The notes under the pieces: model-generated
What the model was told of the DNA's origin: nothing
Database searches by the model: none
What the model saw: the letters and a program-made list of their open reading frames with translations, nothing else
DNA from: Apostichopus japonicus
Taxonomy: Eukaryota; Echinodermata; Holothuroidea; Aspidochirotida; Stichopodidae
Direction of reading: 5' to 3'
NCBI RefSeq assembly: GCF_037975245.1
Contig: NC_092572.1
Location: 4,420,001 to 4,484,000 of the forward strand
DNA length: 64,000 nt
Shown: in pieces, positions 12,703-24,400 of the stretch
Layout of the letters: the number at the start of each line of letters is the position of its first letter
How positions within the stretch are numbered: the stretch's first letter is position 1
Translations under genes and position numbers: made by a program

Positions 12703-15261
12703 GTCTCTAAATTGTTTACGCTGAGGTCAGTATGAACGAAAGTGTTTGTAATAGTTTTCCTTTCTGTTAAAGTATTTTCTGAATCATTTCATTAATTTTA
12801 TATTTATACTGGAATTTTCAGTAGGTGTTGGCTTCATTGAGGGTCAAAGGCTACTCAAGGTCAGTAGAGTAACATAGAGCATCTAACTCAACAAGGAAAA
12901 GTTGGTAGTCATATGTAGTGCATATAGGTTTCTGACATTGAGTACTATTCTATAAATTTGTACAGTATAGCAGAAGCCCATGTGAGATAACTAGATATCT
13001 GAAACTGAAAGCCATGTTAACATGATAGTTCAATATTGGAATGATGAATGGAAATTTGTATGCAGGTGTACCATGTGCTGAGTGCTCTTAGCCAAGTCAA
13101 AGGTTATTTGAGGCCAATATAGGTAAAATTTGAAAACCTTCATGATCCCATACTATCTAGTATCTGACTAGTAGCTGCTTTAATAGCTGAGTCTTAGGGC
13201 AATTAATATATTTATCAGAACAAGTAATGTACCTCAAAAGACTTCTTAAGCTCTTTTGAGCCCCATTCAATATTTCAGTGTATTAACTTCATCATTCTTT
13301 TAACAAATTTACTCAAAATTGCTAGTTTCATGTTCTGGCAATGAACCTTTGTCATATCATGTTGCATGAGTGCTGTAACTGGTTTACAAGCTTGCAAAAG
13401 CCTTAAAAGGAGGATAGGGTGTTGGGATAAATAGTTCAAAATAATATTAACAAAATTGTACCATATTTTGCTTTTCTTTTTTCCCATATGTTGCCACTGC
13501 TTGAATAAGACTAGTTGATAGGACTTTTTGTGAGCTCCACCTTTGACAACAAGGTACAGTAGACTTCAACTGCATGTTGTTGGCAACATCCTAGGAAAGT
13601 TTCAATAAACACAGATGTTTCTATAAATGAGGAATCTGATGAACATTCCAATACTTCGAGTCTTTATTGGACATTTCAGCATGAGGCAATAACCAATTCT
13701 GCTATCGTTACATACTGTAGGTCCTTCATAAAATGCCACTTAAAGAACTGTATTACTTCCTTGAGAAGGTGAATTTTATTGTCAAATACAACATCTGTCA
13801 AATATTTAGTTTCCCAACCTGTCCACCCCCCCCCACCCCTCCATTTATCCGGAGTAGTTTACAGAAACTGGGACAGAACATTTTTTGTGGGAAACAAGGT
13901 TAAATAATGTTGTTTGAGGTATTGAGCATTTATCTATATGTCCCTTTCGAATCTAGATAGGAGGAAGTAGCAAACAATGCAAGGAAAACATGAAGTTCAA
14001 GTGGATGCTTTAATTGCTTTTACCCAAAACATTGCTATATTCATTGATAAATATAATCCACTTCAAATTCAGTACCGTTATACAACATGCAAAAGAGTTA
14101 TGATATTGATGTACTTTCTGAATTTAGACCATTGCAGGTGAACAAGTTTAACATTGGTTTTTAATTTGACTGTATGTAGAAAACAGCGGTTACATAATGA
14201 ACCTCAGATACAATGTCGTGTAAATACATTTTACTGCTAGGAGCTGTTTAACAAACAGTGAAAGAAAAATTTATTACTTGACTATCAAGAGATTCGCAGA
14301 ACTCCACTCCTTCAACAATATTTACAGTGGTGCAGACTTCAAAGCAGTGCAAGGGCAACAACTGCCTATCTCTTTAAGAAATTTCCAAGTGCTTTCATTT
14401 CTAGCATTTGCATATGTTCAAAAGCAAAATGACAAATTAAAAGATGTGGTCTTTTCAACATGTTACCACATCTCCCCCCCTCTCTCCCCCATCAAAAAAG
14501 TATTGCATGTACAGCAGTAACCCTTTTTGTACATGTGCAATATATGGGGCAGAGCCTTATTCATGACTTGACCAAGCCCTTTATCCATTTGAATAGCACA
14601 AGTTATGTCAGTGGTATTCACATCAATGCCTCATAGAAAATGTGCCTCATGGTAAATTTTCTAGCTTATAGCATGAATGTGAATGAGCTGAAGTTGTAAA
14701 GGTTGCTTTGTTTATATATTTCTGAAAGTAACATGAAATTTCATATTGATTTTTAATGAAAATATTTGCATTTATCAGTAATAAACAGAAAGAAGACAAT
14801 GATTTCTGCTATAGTGTCTTATCTCTGCCTCTTATGTTAAAATTGTGTTCATTGGTTGGTCCTTGTACTTCGAACATATTGCTCCCTAACTCAGCAAACC
14901 CATATTCGATCTGAAGATGCTAATTCAGACAGCTTACTGTTCTAGCAAGTTCTCGACCAATTATATTGATGAATTTGCATCATTTTGGGTGTCGAAAAAA
15001 TTACATGTGCGAAAAATATATCATTCATTGGTCTGCATGGTATCGAATCTCCATGATGACCACTCATGAACGACCCTTCGACCGCGGACCGGCAGTAGGC
15101 TATAGTTGCTGAAAAACCTGACGTGACATAGCGCATAGGCCGAGATATGTCATGATATTTCAAAGCAACTTACCAGATTGTCTTTTTTCTTCTATTTCCC
15201 TTAACTATTTGATGACCATATCAAGACATGGGGATCTCAAAATAAAGGATGTTGTGAAACT
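12703..15261. other. 2.5 kb without recognised gene
   Basis: AT-rich sequence. Frames at 13275-13487 and 14278-14520 are isolated, short and motif-free. Nothing else supported. Confidence 0.4.
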
Positions 15262-15370
15262 TTAGAGCAGCTTACAAGGCCTGGGAAGTGTTATTTCCAA
15301 CGATCTAGGAGGTCTTTATAGCTGAAAATTTCCCGTACGCTGAGCGCCAACCCATGGTGGCACTCCACTC
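15262..15370 (+). repeat. dispersed repeat, second copy at 27546-27665
   Basis: Shares TTACAAGGCCTGGGAAGTG, then GAGCGCCAACCCATGGTGGC-type sequence with the second copy. A related inverted piece (GGAGCGCCACCACAGGTTGG) lies at about 15730. Function unknown; probably transposon debris. Confidence 0.55.
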
Positions 15371-15819
15371 AGGTAGTAACAAGACGCCCTCCCAGGAATT
15401 GGTCAAGCCCCCCCCAAGCTCCCACCCCCTCCACTGGAACAATCCTGGCTACGTCACTGCATGTACCACAGGTTTATCTGATATCAAAGTGAAAGCGGCT
15501 TTCCACAAGAATAAAGAAAGCATATCTACATTTTTGTGTAACACCTACACAACTCAATCCCCACGCAAACAAGACTACCTACGTATAGTTTTCATTAAGG
15601 ATTCCAATAATTCCTGCAATTTCCTACCAATAACATATGGAAAGTCACTCCTGTTATCGTGGCGGAGCTAGGGGTATTGGTAAGAGGGGGTGAGAATGGT
15701 CTGTATGGGCGCTTTCGACTTTATCTAAGCGGAGCGCCACCACAGGTTGGCGCAGAGCGTACAGAAATCTTTTGAGTAAAGATACTCCCTATATGGCCGG
15801 AAATGACCCTTTCCGGGCC

Positions 15820-16800
15820 GCGAGTTTTTTTTATGCAGGTAGGTTCGTACTATTGTGTATATTGAATAGCCAATCACAGCCAAGTTCATTTTGACGTCAT
15901 CAAATATGACAAGGAAAGCATGAAACACTTAATATTTAAAGTCGATAAGTTCAACCTGATGTGCTAGCCTGAGCATGAAACACTTAATATTTAAAGTCGA
16001 TAAGTTCAACCTGACGTGCTAGCCTGATGCAACAACAATGCTGCAGTAATCTCTAGCGAAGCTATTCCTTTAGCTTTAGCCATACACCGACTAAATTTTT
16101 AGTTTTTTAATATGAAATCTGTGTTCGTTCCAAAATTTTGGAAACCTGGTAAGAATTCTTTGCCACAAATTTCCTATCTTAGTGATCTTCTTAACGTATC
16201 TTTGTGCATACGAATTGTTCAGGGTGTAGTTTTGCGAAATTTGCAGTTGACACAAAGTATTATTACTTAGACAGTCATTGAAAATTGAAATAATAACAGA
16301 CCTACAAATTGTATCATTAAAAGGCTGATAGGTTAGGCCTAATAATCATTATTCTAAGTTTTGCCTTCACAGCTTCAGTGACACACATTACAAAAGTCTC
16401 AAAGATCTAGCATTTATCTAAGAAAGAATCAGAGGAACATTTTTTCTTGTTGTATTTGATGTGTTGAAGACAATACTGTATTTGTATTGAGTTCACAGTA
16501 AAGGTTGCACTTAGGAAGTTATAAAAATGCGAAGAAATGAAAAAGATTTCTGAACAAAAAATGCTTGGTTTGGGAGAAAATAAAAGATAAAAACGAGCTA
16601 ATGACAACAACAAAAGTTTTCGGCAGATGTGAGATTCGAACTCACGATGCTCATACAGCATCAGATTGACATTGTTTACAAATCTTACTGCTTTAGAGCG
16701 AGTGACACGTGCATATCTGATGACGTCAAAATGAACTTGGCTGTGATTGGCTATTCAATATACACAATGGTACGAACCTACCTGCATAAAAAAAACTCGC
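15820..16800. mobile_element. 981-bp long-TIR element with 9-bp target duplication (MULE-like)
   Basis: Both ends are about 86-bp inverted repeats starting GCGAGTTTTTTT(T)ATGCAGG and running through a TGACGTCATC stretch, with only a few differences. The flanks are the identical nonamer TTCCGGGCC at 15811-15819 and 16801-16809. A 9-bp duplication with long TIRs is what Mutator-like elements make. The interior includes a 55-bp tandem duplication and, near 16620-16705, a degenerate tRNA-like stretch with a B-box-like GAGTTCGAATC on the minus strand. No transposase is present. It is inserted inside the hAT-like MITE copy 1. Confidence 0.8.
15917..16026 (+). repeat. 55-bp perfect-register tandem duplication
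   Basis: Units 15917-15971 and 15972-16026 begin AGCATGAAACACTTAAT and differ at one position (GATGTG versus GACGTG). Confidence 0.95.
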
Positions 16801-18450
16801 TTCCGGGCCTTGCTAATTTGCAGATAAACGAAGAATATATAGGTGTCATCGCCAACAAAATGTGACAAATGTCAATAGGTAGATGAGAGCGCCATAAAAA
16901 AGTCAATAATCGCGAATAAGTAAAAAAAGTGATAAATAGCTGAAAAGGGCGCCAGCAGTCCATATGAGTCCGTTTGGGGGGGGGGTGCATCCGCCCCCTG
17001 ACTGTATTGACGCCCCGCCACTGTTGGGAGCTCAGTGTAGGAAGAGAAGGGGGGAGAGGGACGGTATTTTTTAAGGTTTGGGTGAGCGTCTGCAATGATT
17101 CGCAGGGGCGTATCCAGGGGGGGGGGCGCAACAGGCGCGCCCCCTATTGGCCGTCACCCAAAAAAAAAAAAGTTTAGCAAAAAAAAAAAAAATTGATGAC
17201 GACCTTTATGTGAGATGTCGGTGATCGCTCAACCCCCCCCCCCCTCCCGTATGCTTTATTTTTTGTTTGCCAAAAAAAAAGTTTCTGGCGAAGTTCGGCG
17301 GCATATTAGTTTTAGAAACATAGATGGTAATTGTGTTTGTATTATCACTATAAACACTAAATGACATGCCAGCCATACTAAATTGTGCATTTTGTGTCCA
17401 TATTTACTGGAAATGTTGCTTATTATTAAGGTCGAAAAATGGATCACATATGGCCATGGGCGGCGATCCTGGGTGGAGGGGGGATATATCCCCCATGAAA
17501 ATGGGTGGAGGGGATGTAATGCACCATATCCCCCCCCCCCCACCAAATGCCAGGGATAAGAATATTTTCATGCCTACATTTATGCATCTTCGTTAATGTA
17601 CGGCTCTTTTTTAGCTTCATTTCTCGCCTACCATAAACGCAGTGCGATCTTTTCAAATAAAGCGTCTTTATAAAGCAAAAATAGTTGACTGTAGGCTTCA
17701 TTGGCCCTATAACAACAAAATGTATTATTGCGCCCACGGTATTGATATAGTACATATATGCACCCTCATAGTATTCATATAGGCCCTATAGTAGGCCTAC
17801 ACACGTACATGTTCCCTCGAACAGCTGAGAATCTGATGTAACCAGGGTAATGCTTAATACACGTTTCACCTGGATGCCCTAGCAATCGGTACCTAGGAAT
17901 GTAACTATGTGTAATTGTGTATTGCATGTGTATAGGCCTATAATAGCCTGCATGAGGCCATTTTCTTCATCGAATAATATAACAGAGCTCTCGAACATTC
18001 TAACGTTGCGCCTGAAACAAGATTGACAGGGGCAATTTTCCCAAAATAACACCCGAAATTAAAAAAAAAAAGTATTTTGGATCCTGATTATGAGATATTT
18101 CGGACATGACATCCCTATTTTAAAGTTGGGTATATGCCGCTTGGAAACCTCGGGAAGTGTCCCTACGGATGCCGTTTAGTGACATTTACATAATTTGTAT
18201 GTAGTAGGTTCCGTAGCTCTTTTGTGGAAAAAATTTGTAATATGCTTAAAGTTGGTAGTTCATCCATGCTTTAGATTAATGAGAGACATAGATCATCACG
18301 TTTATTTTTAAAAATCTGGGTAATAGGTACTGTAACTCTTTTCTTGGAGAAAGCTTGGAATATGCGGATAAGGAAGAAAGTTTCGAGTTCCTCCCACGCA
18401 TTAGATAAATGAGGGACCTAGTTCATCACGCTTTGCGAGGATATCTTCTT

Positions 18451-18691
18451 CCTTCTCTTTTCGAATAGTGCCCTGAAGTAACGAGGCAGGGGTGTGTAGT
18501 CCTGCTCCCGGGACCGCAATTTAACGTCCCCTCCGAAGGACGTGAGTACCGCTTCCCACGTGTAGCCACTTTCCTACCACGAGAAAGGAGCGGGGTGAAA
18601 ATTGGTGTCAGTGTCGACACCGAGGTTTGAACCAGGGACCTCAGGTACTGCAGACGTGCACTCTCCCGTTCTGCCACCTCACCGCTCCGAG
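18451..18691 (-). mobile_element. tRNA-derived SINE, copy 1
   Basis: On the minus strand the 5' head is tRNA-like: an A-box region GGTGGCAGAACGGGAGAGTG, then the B box GGTTCAAACCT about 50 bases on. A body of about 150 bp follows, including GGGGACGTTAAATTGCGG. The second copy is at 18822-19041. An 83-codon frame crossing it is non-coding. The tRNA part cannot fold as a functional tRNA without changes, so this is not called a tRNA gene. Confidence 0.75.
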
Positions 18692-18821
18692 GTTCATGAT
18701 ATGATATGATACACCTCGTATTACGCTTCCACCCGAAGGTGCTTCAGCAGACTAAGGAAATCCTTAGTCGGAAATTATTGAGGTTCCAAGTTTTTGTCGT
18801 GGAAGGACACCGGCGAAACTC

Positions 18822-19041
18822 GCCTTCTCTTTTCGAATAGTGCCCTGAAGTAACGAGGCAGGGGTGTGTAGTCCTGCTCCCGGGACCGCAATTTAACGTC
18901 CCCTCCGAAGGACGTGAGTACCGCTTTCCACGTGTAGCCACTTTCCTACCACGAGAAAGGAGCGGGGTGAAAATTGGTGTCAGTGTCGACACCGAGGTTT
19001 GAACCAGGGACCTCAGGTACTGCAGACGTGTACTCTCCCGT
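18822..19041 (-). mobile_element. tRNA-derived SINE, copy 2 (head truncated)
   Basis: Almost identical to 18451-18691 over the body and B-box side, but it stops within the A-box region at CTCTCCCGT. The two copies are in the same orientation about 370 bp apart, so local duplication is as likely as two insertions. Confidence 0.75.
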
Positions 19042-19547
19042 CATTCTCAAGTCATTTAATGGACCTGACAGAGAATACCCAAATCTGAGGACACTGATTG
19101 GTCAATTTTTGTGTGCCACAGTGTTGAGGCACAGAAGCTATGCCTTATGTGTGCTAGTTTATATAGTTCTTTTTTCATTTTAAAGGCTTTTAGGTTCTCC
19201 CTAATAATGAAAAAAGAATTAATTGTTGTCTCCTCTCAAATATATCAGGGATTCCATGAAGGAATTCTCTATGTATCTATCCTCTGCTTGTTTTTTTTTT
19301 AGGAAAAGAGATGCATACTATAACATATAAGAATAGCAGTTTGTCTCTCTTCTTTATTCAACTCATATCCACAGGTAATTTATATTGCCAACATTAAGAT
19401 ATGAATAGAACAAAAGGTTTGTCATATCAGTATTGCAAAAATCATGGGACAAAATCATGGAAAATTGCTGTAAATGTACCATCATGTTTCATAGTGTGAC
19501 CCATATATGTTCTACTGTGGTAAAATCATGGTACAATTATGGTAAAT

Positions 19548-20005
19548 TTACCATAGTATAATTGCACCATATAGTTTTACCCTATTTTTACTGTGGTTAA
19601 TCATGGCACAATTGTAGGAATTTCACATATGTAGTTTATGTACCATATAAACTTACCCTACTTTTGCTACAGTAATATCATGGTAAAACTATGGTAAATT
19701 TACCGTAGTAAATGTACCACGCTTTTACCCTACTTTTACAGCGGTAATACCATGGTAAAACTGTGGTTAATTTACCGTAGTAAATGTACCGCACTTTTAC
19801 CCTACTTATACCACCGTAATATCATGGTAAAACTGTGGTAAATTTACCATAGTAATGTACCACACTTTTACCGCGGTAATACCATGGTAAAACTGCGGTA
19901 AATGTACCGCGGTTGATTTTCCAACAATTTTACCACACATTTACCCTATTTACCACACATTTACTATAGTTTACCGCGGTAAAATTAGGGTACATTTTTT
20001 GCTGG
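19548..20005. repeat. degenerate 72-bp satellite built on GGTAAA/TTTACC
   Basis: Units with TTACCGTAGTAAATGTACC start at 19700, 19772 and 19844; more diverged units lie on both sides. Each unit contains mutually inverted GGTAAA and TTTACC words, giving many small palindromes (CATGGTAAAAC, TACCGCGGTA). The array ends in ATTTTTTGCTGGGTG, a sequence like a transposon terminus, but no matching left end was found. Confidence 0.75.
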
Positions 20006-20585
20006 GTGAAGAAGGGTAGGGCAGGATGGGGGAGGGATGATAAATGACGATGTAACCAGGGGGCTGATAATTCGTTCAATAAGAGATTTGAAAAAATATA
20101 TATATATGTAAGTTTATATCATTACTGCCTGCTCTCACTGATTTCTTTCAACCCTAAGTTACGCTTATCGGAAGACTATACGCCGATAATACAATTCTTT
20201 AACAAGGAGATGCTTCTAATTTATTAAACTGTGTAACTTTCACTAATCTATTTGGAAAAAGTATGCTTTTAAGTTGAAAGACTCAGGAAGGATCAATTAA
20301 GTAGAACAAAGATCGTTGCGTGCTGCGTGTAACGATGAAGTTTCCTACATTGGGATGGAAGAGTATCACTGTGTAAGATTGAGTGGGAAGTTAAATGACG
20401 GTGTAACTGAGAAATTTAAAAAAAAAATCTTAGTGATAAAATCATTATTGCTTGCTCTTTGCTGATTTAACATTAGAATAAGTGTCTCTAATCATTAGAT
20501 ATTCCTTTAACATACGAGGTTCGATTGGGGAAGGGGGGGGGGGAGGGGGATACTAGACGAATTGACGGGGAAGAAGATTGGGAGC

Positions 20586-20811
20586 CAGTGGCGGAGCTAG
20601 GGATATTGGTCAGAGGGGCGAGAAATGACCCTTAAGGTATAGGTGTCATCGCCAACAAAATGTGACAAATGTCAATCGGTAGATGAGAGCGCAATAAAAA
20701 AGTAAATAATCGCGAATAAGTAAAAAGTGGTGAATAGCTGAAAAGGGCGCCAGCTTCCCATTTGAGTCCGCCCCCCCCCCCCCGCCTGACTGTATGGACG
20801 CTCCGCCACTG
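20586..20811 (+). mobile_element. hAT-like MITE copy 2, 226 bp
   Basis: Starts CAGTGGCGGAGCTAGGG and ends GACGCTCCGCCACTG. Its interior matches the ends of copy 1 (15658-17023), including AGGTGTCATCGCCAAC. The left flank is TTGGGAGC (20578-20585) and the right flank CCTGTTAT (20812-20819), the reverse of copy 1. The middle is shorter, apparently by internal deletion. Confidence 0.85.
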
Positions 20812-21688
20812 CCTGTTATGACATTAGAAACAAATACTGATATGAGATGAGTGTGGTATATACCTACTGACGACTGATAACAGTATTATAGTGCATGTTC
20901 TAGCCTATTGACATCGTATGAATCTAGCAGACAACGTACAGGTACCGTCTGGTACCATTATCCGTTTTGAGTGCTATTTAGGGGTTCTAGGACAAAATCC
21001 CCCCAGACAATATCCCCCTGACCAGGTGCGTATCCAGGGGGGCGTTGGGGGCGCGCGCCCCCCGGGTAAGGAAAAGAGGAGAGAAAAAAAGAGAAGACAA
21101 AAGGGAAAAAGAGGGAGAAAAAAAAGGAGGAGAGGAAGGAAGGGAAAAGAAGAAAGAGAGAAAAAGGAGAAAAGGGGGAAGTAGAAGATAAACGCCAAGA
21201 CCTTGGGAAGAGAAAGAGGAACAGTCATAATTACAGCGCTGATCCCTATTATATACACAGGGTAGCCAGTGACAGATCGAAGATTACAGAGGGGACGTGC
21301 GCCTCACCCTACCCCTTACACCGACAACTCCATTTTTAGCTCATACCAGCATGCTGGTGTGAGCTATTGTTACAGTGCGGCGTCTATCACTCTATCCGTC
21401 AACAATTGGTAAAACCGCTCCCACTCACACAGTATTTAATGGAATTTCATGAAACTTGGACACAAGGACCATTGGGTATAGGGCCATTAGAGATGGTCCT
21501 AAATTTGGGGTCAATGGTCACCTGTGGGCCGTAATGGGCCATTTTGTGGAAATACGCAAAATGCTTCTTCTCCTACAGATTCCATGGTACAATGAGGGTT
21601 TGTCACGATAGTACTATGGAAGTTTTACCCTCAGGGTGTTCATGAATTTGAGATCAAAGATCAACTAGGGGTCTTTTGTGGCCCGGGC

Positions 21689-23023
21689 GCGATTTTTTTT
21701 TCCCAAACAGGTTTGCAATTACGGAGTTTTCCGCCAATCAGATTGCTCGTGACGTCAGCATCAATAATGGGCATCGCTTCGAAGTTCGAAGACATACACT
21801 GAGTTACACACTGACACTTAATTAAGTCTAGTTACGGGGTTTCCCATCAAACGCCCTACTTTACATTTAATGCTTGAATCACATGTTGACCTTACTTATG
21901 ATACATAGGGCCTACGCTACATTCTATTGGGTTCGTGTTTACGTTATTCAAGATTTGTGAGCCGTTCTACTGCAATCGGAATTCGTCGTGGAATGGGTAG
22001 GCCTTACACTAAAATCAACTTCACGAGTCTTGAATGAATATACGCAAACAGTTTAGTGTATAGTCAAGGCATCATAATTGACGCACCCCGTAATTGACGC
22101 ACCTTCAATTATTACTAGCAACGATACAGCAGGCCACCTAAACTTTTTGCAGTCAAGCAGAATTACATTTTTCATGAGTTTGAATCCATTACAGCTATTT
22201 GCTGACCAAATTGTGATATTTTTAAGCTTTTAACACCCTCCCCCCAGTTTTGCACGTTATTTGGGCATTTGGAAATCTTACATCCTAAAAATAACCAACA
22301 TAACCTCAATATGATAAGACTACTCTCTGGGACCTGACCTGTCTGCGCTAAGAGGCTCAGAGCATAGCAAACAGCATCTAAAGTCAATGGATGTATACTA
22401 AGACCTGGACTACAGTTAACTTATCGACGTGTGTAATGTGTCAATTTAGGGGTATGAAAGAACTTGACACGGCAGACATTTTGTGGTCAAATTCTGCTCA
22501 ATTGTACTGTGCATAAGCACAGAACCTTAAATATTTTGAGATAATAACATTTCTGAGGAACTACACATATGAAAAACACATAGAGTTGGGTGATTTGGAT
22601 TTTTCTTTGATCAAATCCTTAAGTGCGTCAATTATGAGCCCACCATGCTACAGTATGATATTTTCCCGTGACTGCACTGTGTACACAGTTATAATACATA
22701 TAGGCCACCAGCGCATGTGTGATGTACCCTGTGCGAACATTTCACTGTGCGTTGTTATCGACTAATGCCTTCACAGAAAACTTCGATCAAAGTAGATGAT
22801 CATACCATACTAGTGTGCTCAATATGTCTAAACCAATTCCAAAAACATCTACAACGAAAAGCTTCGGGTAATTTTGAACGGGTATATCTTCGTTGCAACG
22901 AATGGATGCAGACACTTTGGTTACCTGGAAGTGAAGGTTTCTATCGTGATGACGTAACTTTTCCGACCAATCATGAGCGCCTATTTACACGCAATTGCAA
23001 ACCTGTTTGGGAAAAAAGTTCGC
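21689..23023. mobile_element. 1,335-bp long-TIR element with 9-bp target duplication (MULE-like)
   Basis: The left end is GCGATTTTTTTTTCCCAAAC and the inverted right end GCGAACTTTTTTCCCAAAC. Both continue through CAGGTTTGCAATT and diverge gradually over about 75 bp, still sharing a TGACGTCA-like stretch. Flanks are the identical nonamer GGCCCGGGC at 21680-21688 and 23024-23032. End structure, duplication length and GGGCC-containing target parallel the element at 15820-16800, so the two probably belong to one superfamily. A further inverted-repeat element (22072-22637) is nested inside. The frame at 22747-23118 has no recognised domain. Confidence 0.75.
22072..22637. mobile_element. 566-bp MITE with TGACGCAC termini
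   Basis: Perfect 15-bp inverted ends TCATAATTGACGCAC at 22072-22086 and complement at 22623-22637. A further TAATTGACGCACC sits 15 bp inside the left end. Much of the interior matches 3590-3915. No coding frame and no clear target duplication. Confidence 0.65.
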
Positions 23024-24148
23024 GGCCCGGGCCGCCGCCCTATATTTTCAAATTGCTCCTGTTCGTACAGTGTATGGCCAGTTATAATGAAACTTGGTCA
23101 CAACGTTTCTCGGGATGAGGGTTATGAGGGGTGTTCGGAAAATTGAGGTCAAATGTCATTTAGGGGGTCATCAGGGGTCATTCTTTGTAATACTTTCAAA
23201 TATCTCAATCTCCTCAAGATTTTGATGGATCATATTCAAAGTTGAACTGATGATTGTTGAATTGTGAATGAATAAGATGATGCCTAATAATTTTTGGTCA
23301 AAAGTTAATTAATAACAATTAATCCCCATTTTTAAAAAAAATCTGAGCCTTCACCTTTTGCCAAAGCTCCTTTAATTTGTCTCCCAGTCTCTGCAGTGTT
23401 TGTTTACATTTGTGGTTAAGCTCTGCAGAGGATGTTAGTGGAATTAAAGCAGGACTGGGAGCTGTTATTAACTGTTGAACTGTAAGCGTGAGAGCCCTAT
23501 AGCCAATCAGCACTTGCCGATTCTTAGAAGTCTTTGAGCCTGATGTATGTAGGCAGCCAGCCAAAATTTCGGCAAGGAGTGCTTCAGTATGGAACGTGAA
23601 AAGGGCAACCATATTTCGTTGTCTAAACTAAGTTTGTTGCAGTCTAAACTAGAGTTGTTGCTGCTGTTTTACCACGTTGTTGCTCAAACTCAAGTTGTTA
23701 TTTTAACTTCCGTTGTCTAAACATACGTCGTTGTCTAAACTTACGTTGTTGCTATCGGCGCTGTTCAAAATTGCTCAACCGCGTATTGTAAACCAGAATG
23801 CAAAATGCATTGAGGTTTCGATGACTTCAGTACACTAGAAAGGTGTTAGTATAAGCAGAACAAGCTGTTACTATAGAAATGGCCCGAACCACCATTTTGA
23901 TACATTAAATAAACAAAGGTCAGTCTATTGTTCGTGGCTATACACACCTGCACCAAAAACAATAGGGGTCTTGGAGGTCCAAGTCCATTTGGAGTCACCA
24001 AACGCAAACTTGTGGAAACCTTGTTTCATAAGCTACCGTATCTCCCACAGCCAGCCTATCAGATAACATGCGCGTTAGTACAACTGATACGAATAGGAGG
24101 CTGCACGGTAAACAACTTTTAAAATGTTATACTTATCAATGTTATACA

Positions 24149-24400
24149 AATCAAGTACAACGTCGAGTGTCTAGACAAAGTACCAGCATAATAAAAAATA
24201 CTGCACTTTTAAACTGATTTCATTGAGCCCCTCCAACAGTGTGAAGAGATAATCTGGGAATGTCGGTAATCAAGTAAAACGAGTGTCGAGACAAAATGCC
24301 AGCATAAAATACTGTTCTTAAAATTGAATTATTGAACCATTACATGATGTCTGGATATGTTGTGAATGTCGGCATTCAAGTAAAACGAATGACAGTAATA
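24149..24400 (+). repeat. satellite units related to the array at 40723-42085
   Basis: Three diverged units, each with (A)ATCAAGTANAACG...GAGTGTC and GCCAGCATAA, starting at about 24149, 24268 and 24375. The same unit forms the array 16 kb away. Confidence 0.7.

Larger units (their letters stand above)
15658..17023 (+). mobile_element. hAT-like MITE copy 1, split by a nested element
   Basis: Starts C(A)GTGGCGGAGCTAGGGG (one base lost) and ends CGCCCCGCCACTG, matching the element at 20586-20811. Without the nested 981-bp insertion it would be about 376 bp. Its flanks are CCTGTTAT on the left (15650-15657) and TTGGGAGC on the right (17024-17031). They do not match each other but match the flanks of the other copy in swapped order. 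Confidence 0.8.
17024..20585. other. 3.56 kb segment bounded at both ends by the octamer TTGGGAGC
   Basis: The segment lies between two directly oriented hAT-like MITEs, and its first and last eight bases are identical (17024-17031, 20578-20585). This fits a circular DNA that carried one MITE, with TTGGGAGC as its target duplication, and recombined into a resident MITE whose duplication was CCTGTTAT. It contains two SINE copies, a satellite array and G/C-tract transposon debris. No gene recognised. Confidence 0.6.
21337..23300 (+). repeat. dispersed repeat with 28-bp palindromic start, split by a nested element
   Basis: The start (21338-21365) is a near-perfect palindrome, AGCTCATACCAGCATGCTGG followed by TGTGAGCT. 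The text then has ATTTCATGAAACTTGGACACAAGG and GGGGTCTTTTGTGGCCCGGGC. The element at 21689-23023 interrupts it and it resumes at 23033 with AATGAAACTTGGTCAC and GAGGTCAAATGTCATTTAGG. No coding capacity. The right end is not defined. Confidence 0.5.

Noticed and set aside
16620-16705. tRNA gene on the minus strand
   Set aside because: Only the T-arm half is convincing; the 5' half does not fold. Treated as a relic inside a transposon.
17103-21040. Transposon starts GGGGCGTATCCAGG (17103) and GGTGCGTATCCAGG (21023)
   Set aside because: They resemble hAT-like termini but I could not find the matching second end or a target duplication for either.
20918-21258. Lys/Arg/Glu-rich frame and its Phe/Leu/Pro-rich complement
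   Set aside because: Product of a purine-rich low-complexity tract next to a transposon-like GGCGTATCCAGG end; not protein-like.
22747-23118. 123-codon frame as a gene
   Set aside because: Runs through the TIR of the 9-bp-TSD element and out into the flanking repeat; not conserved with any domain I recognise.
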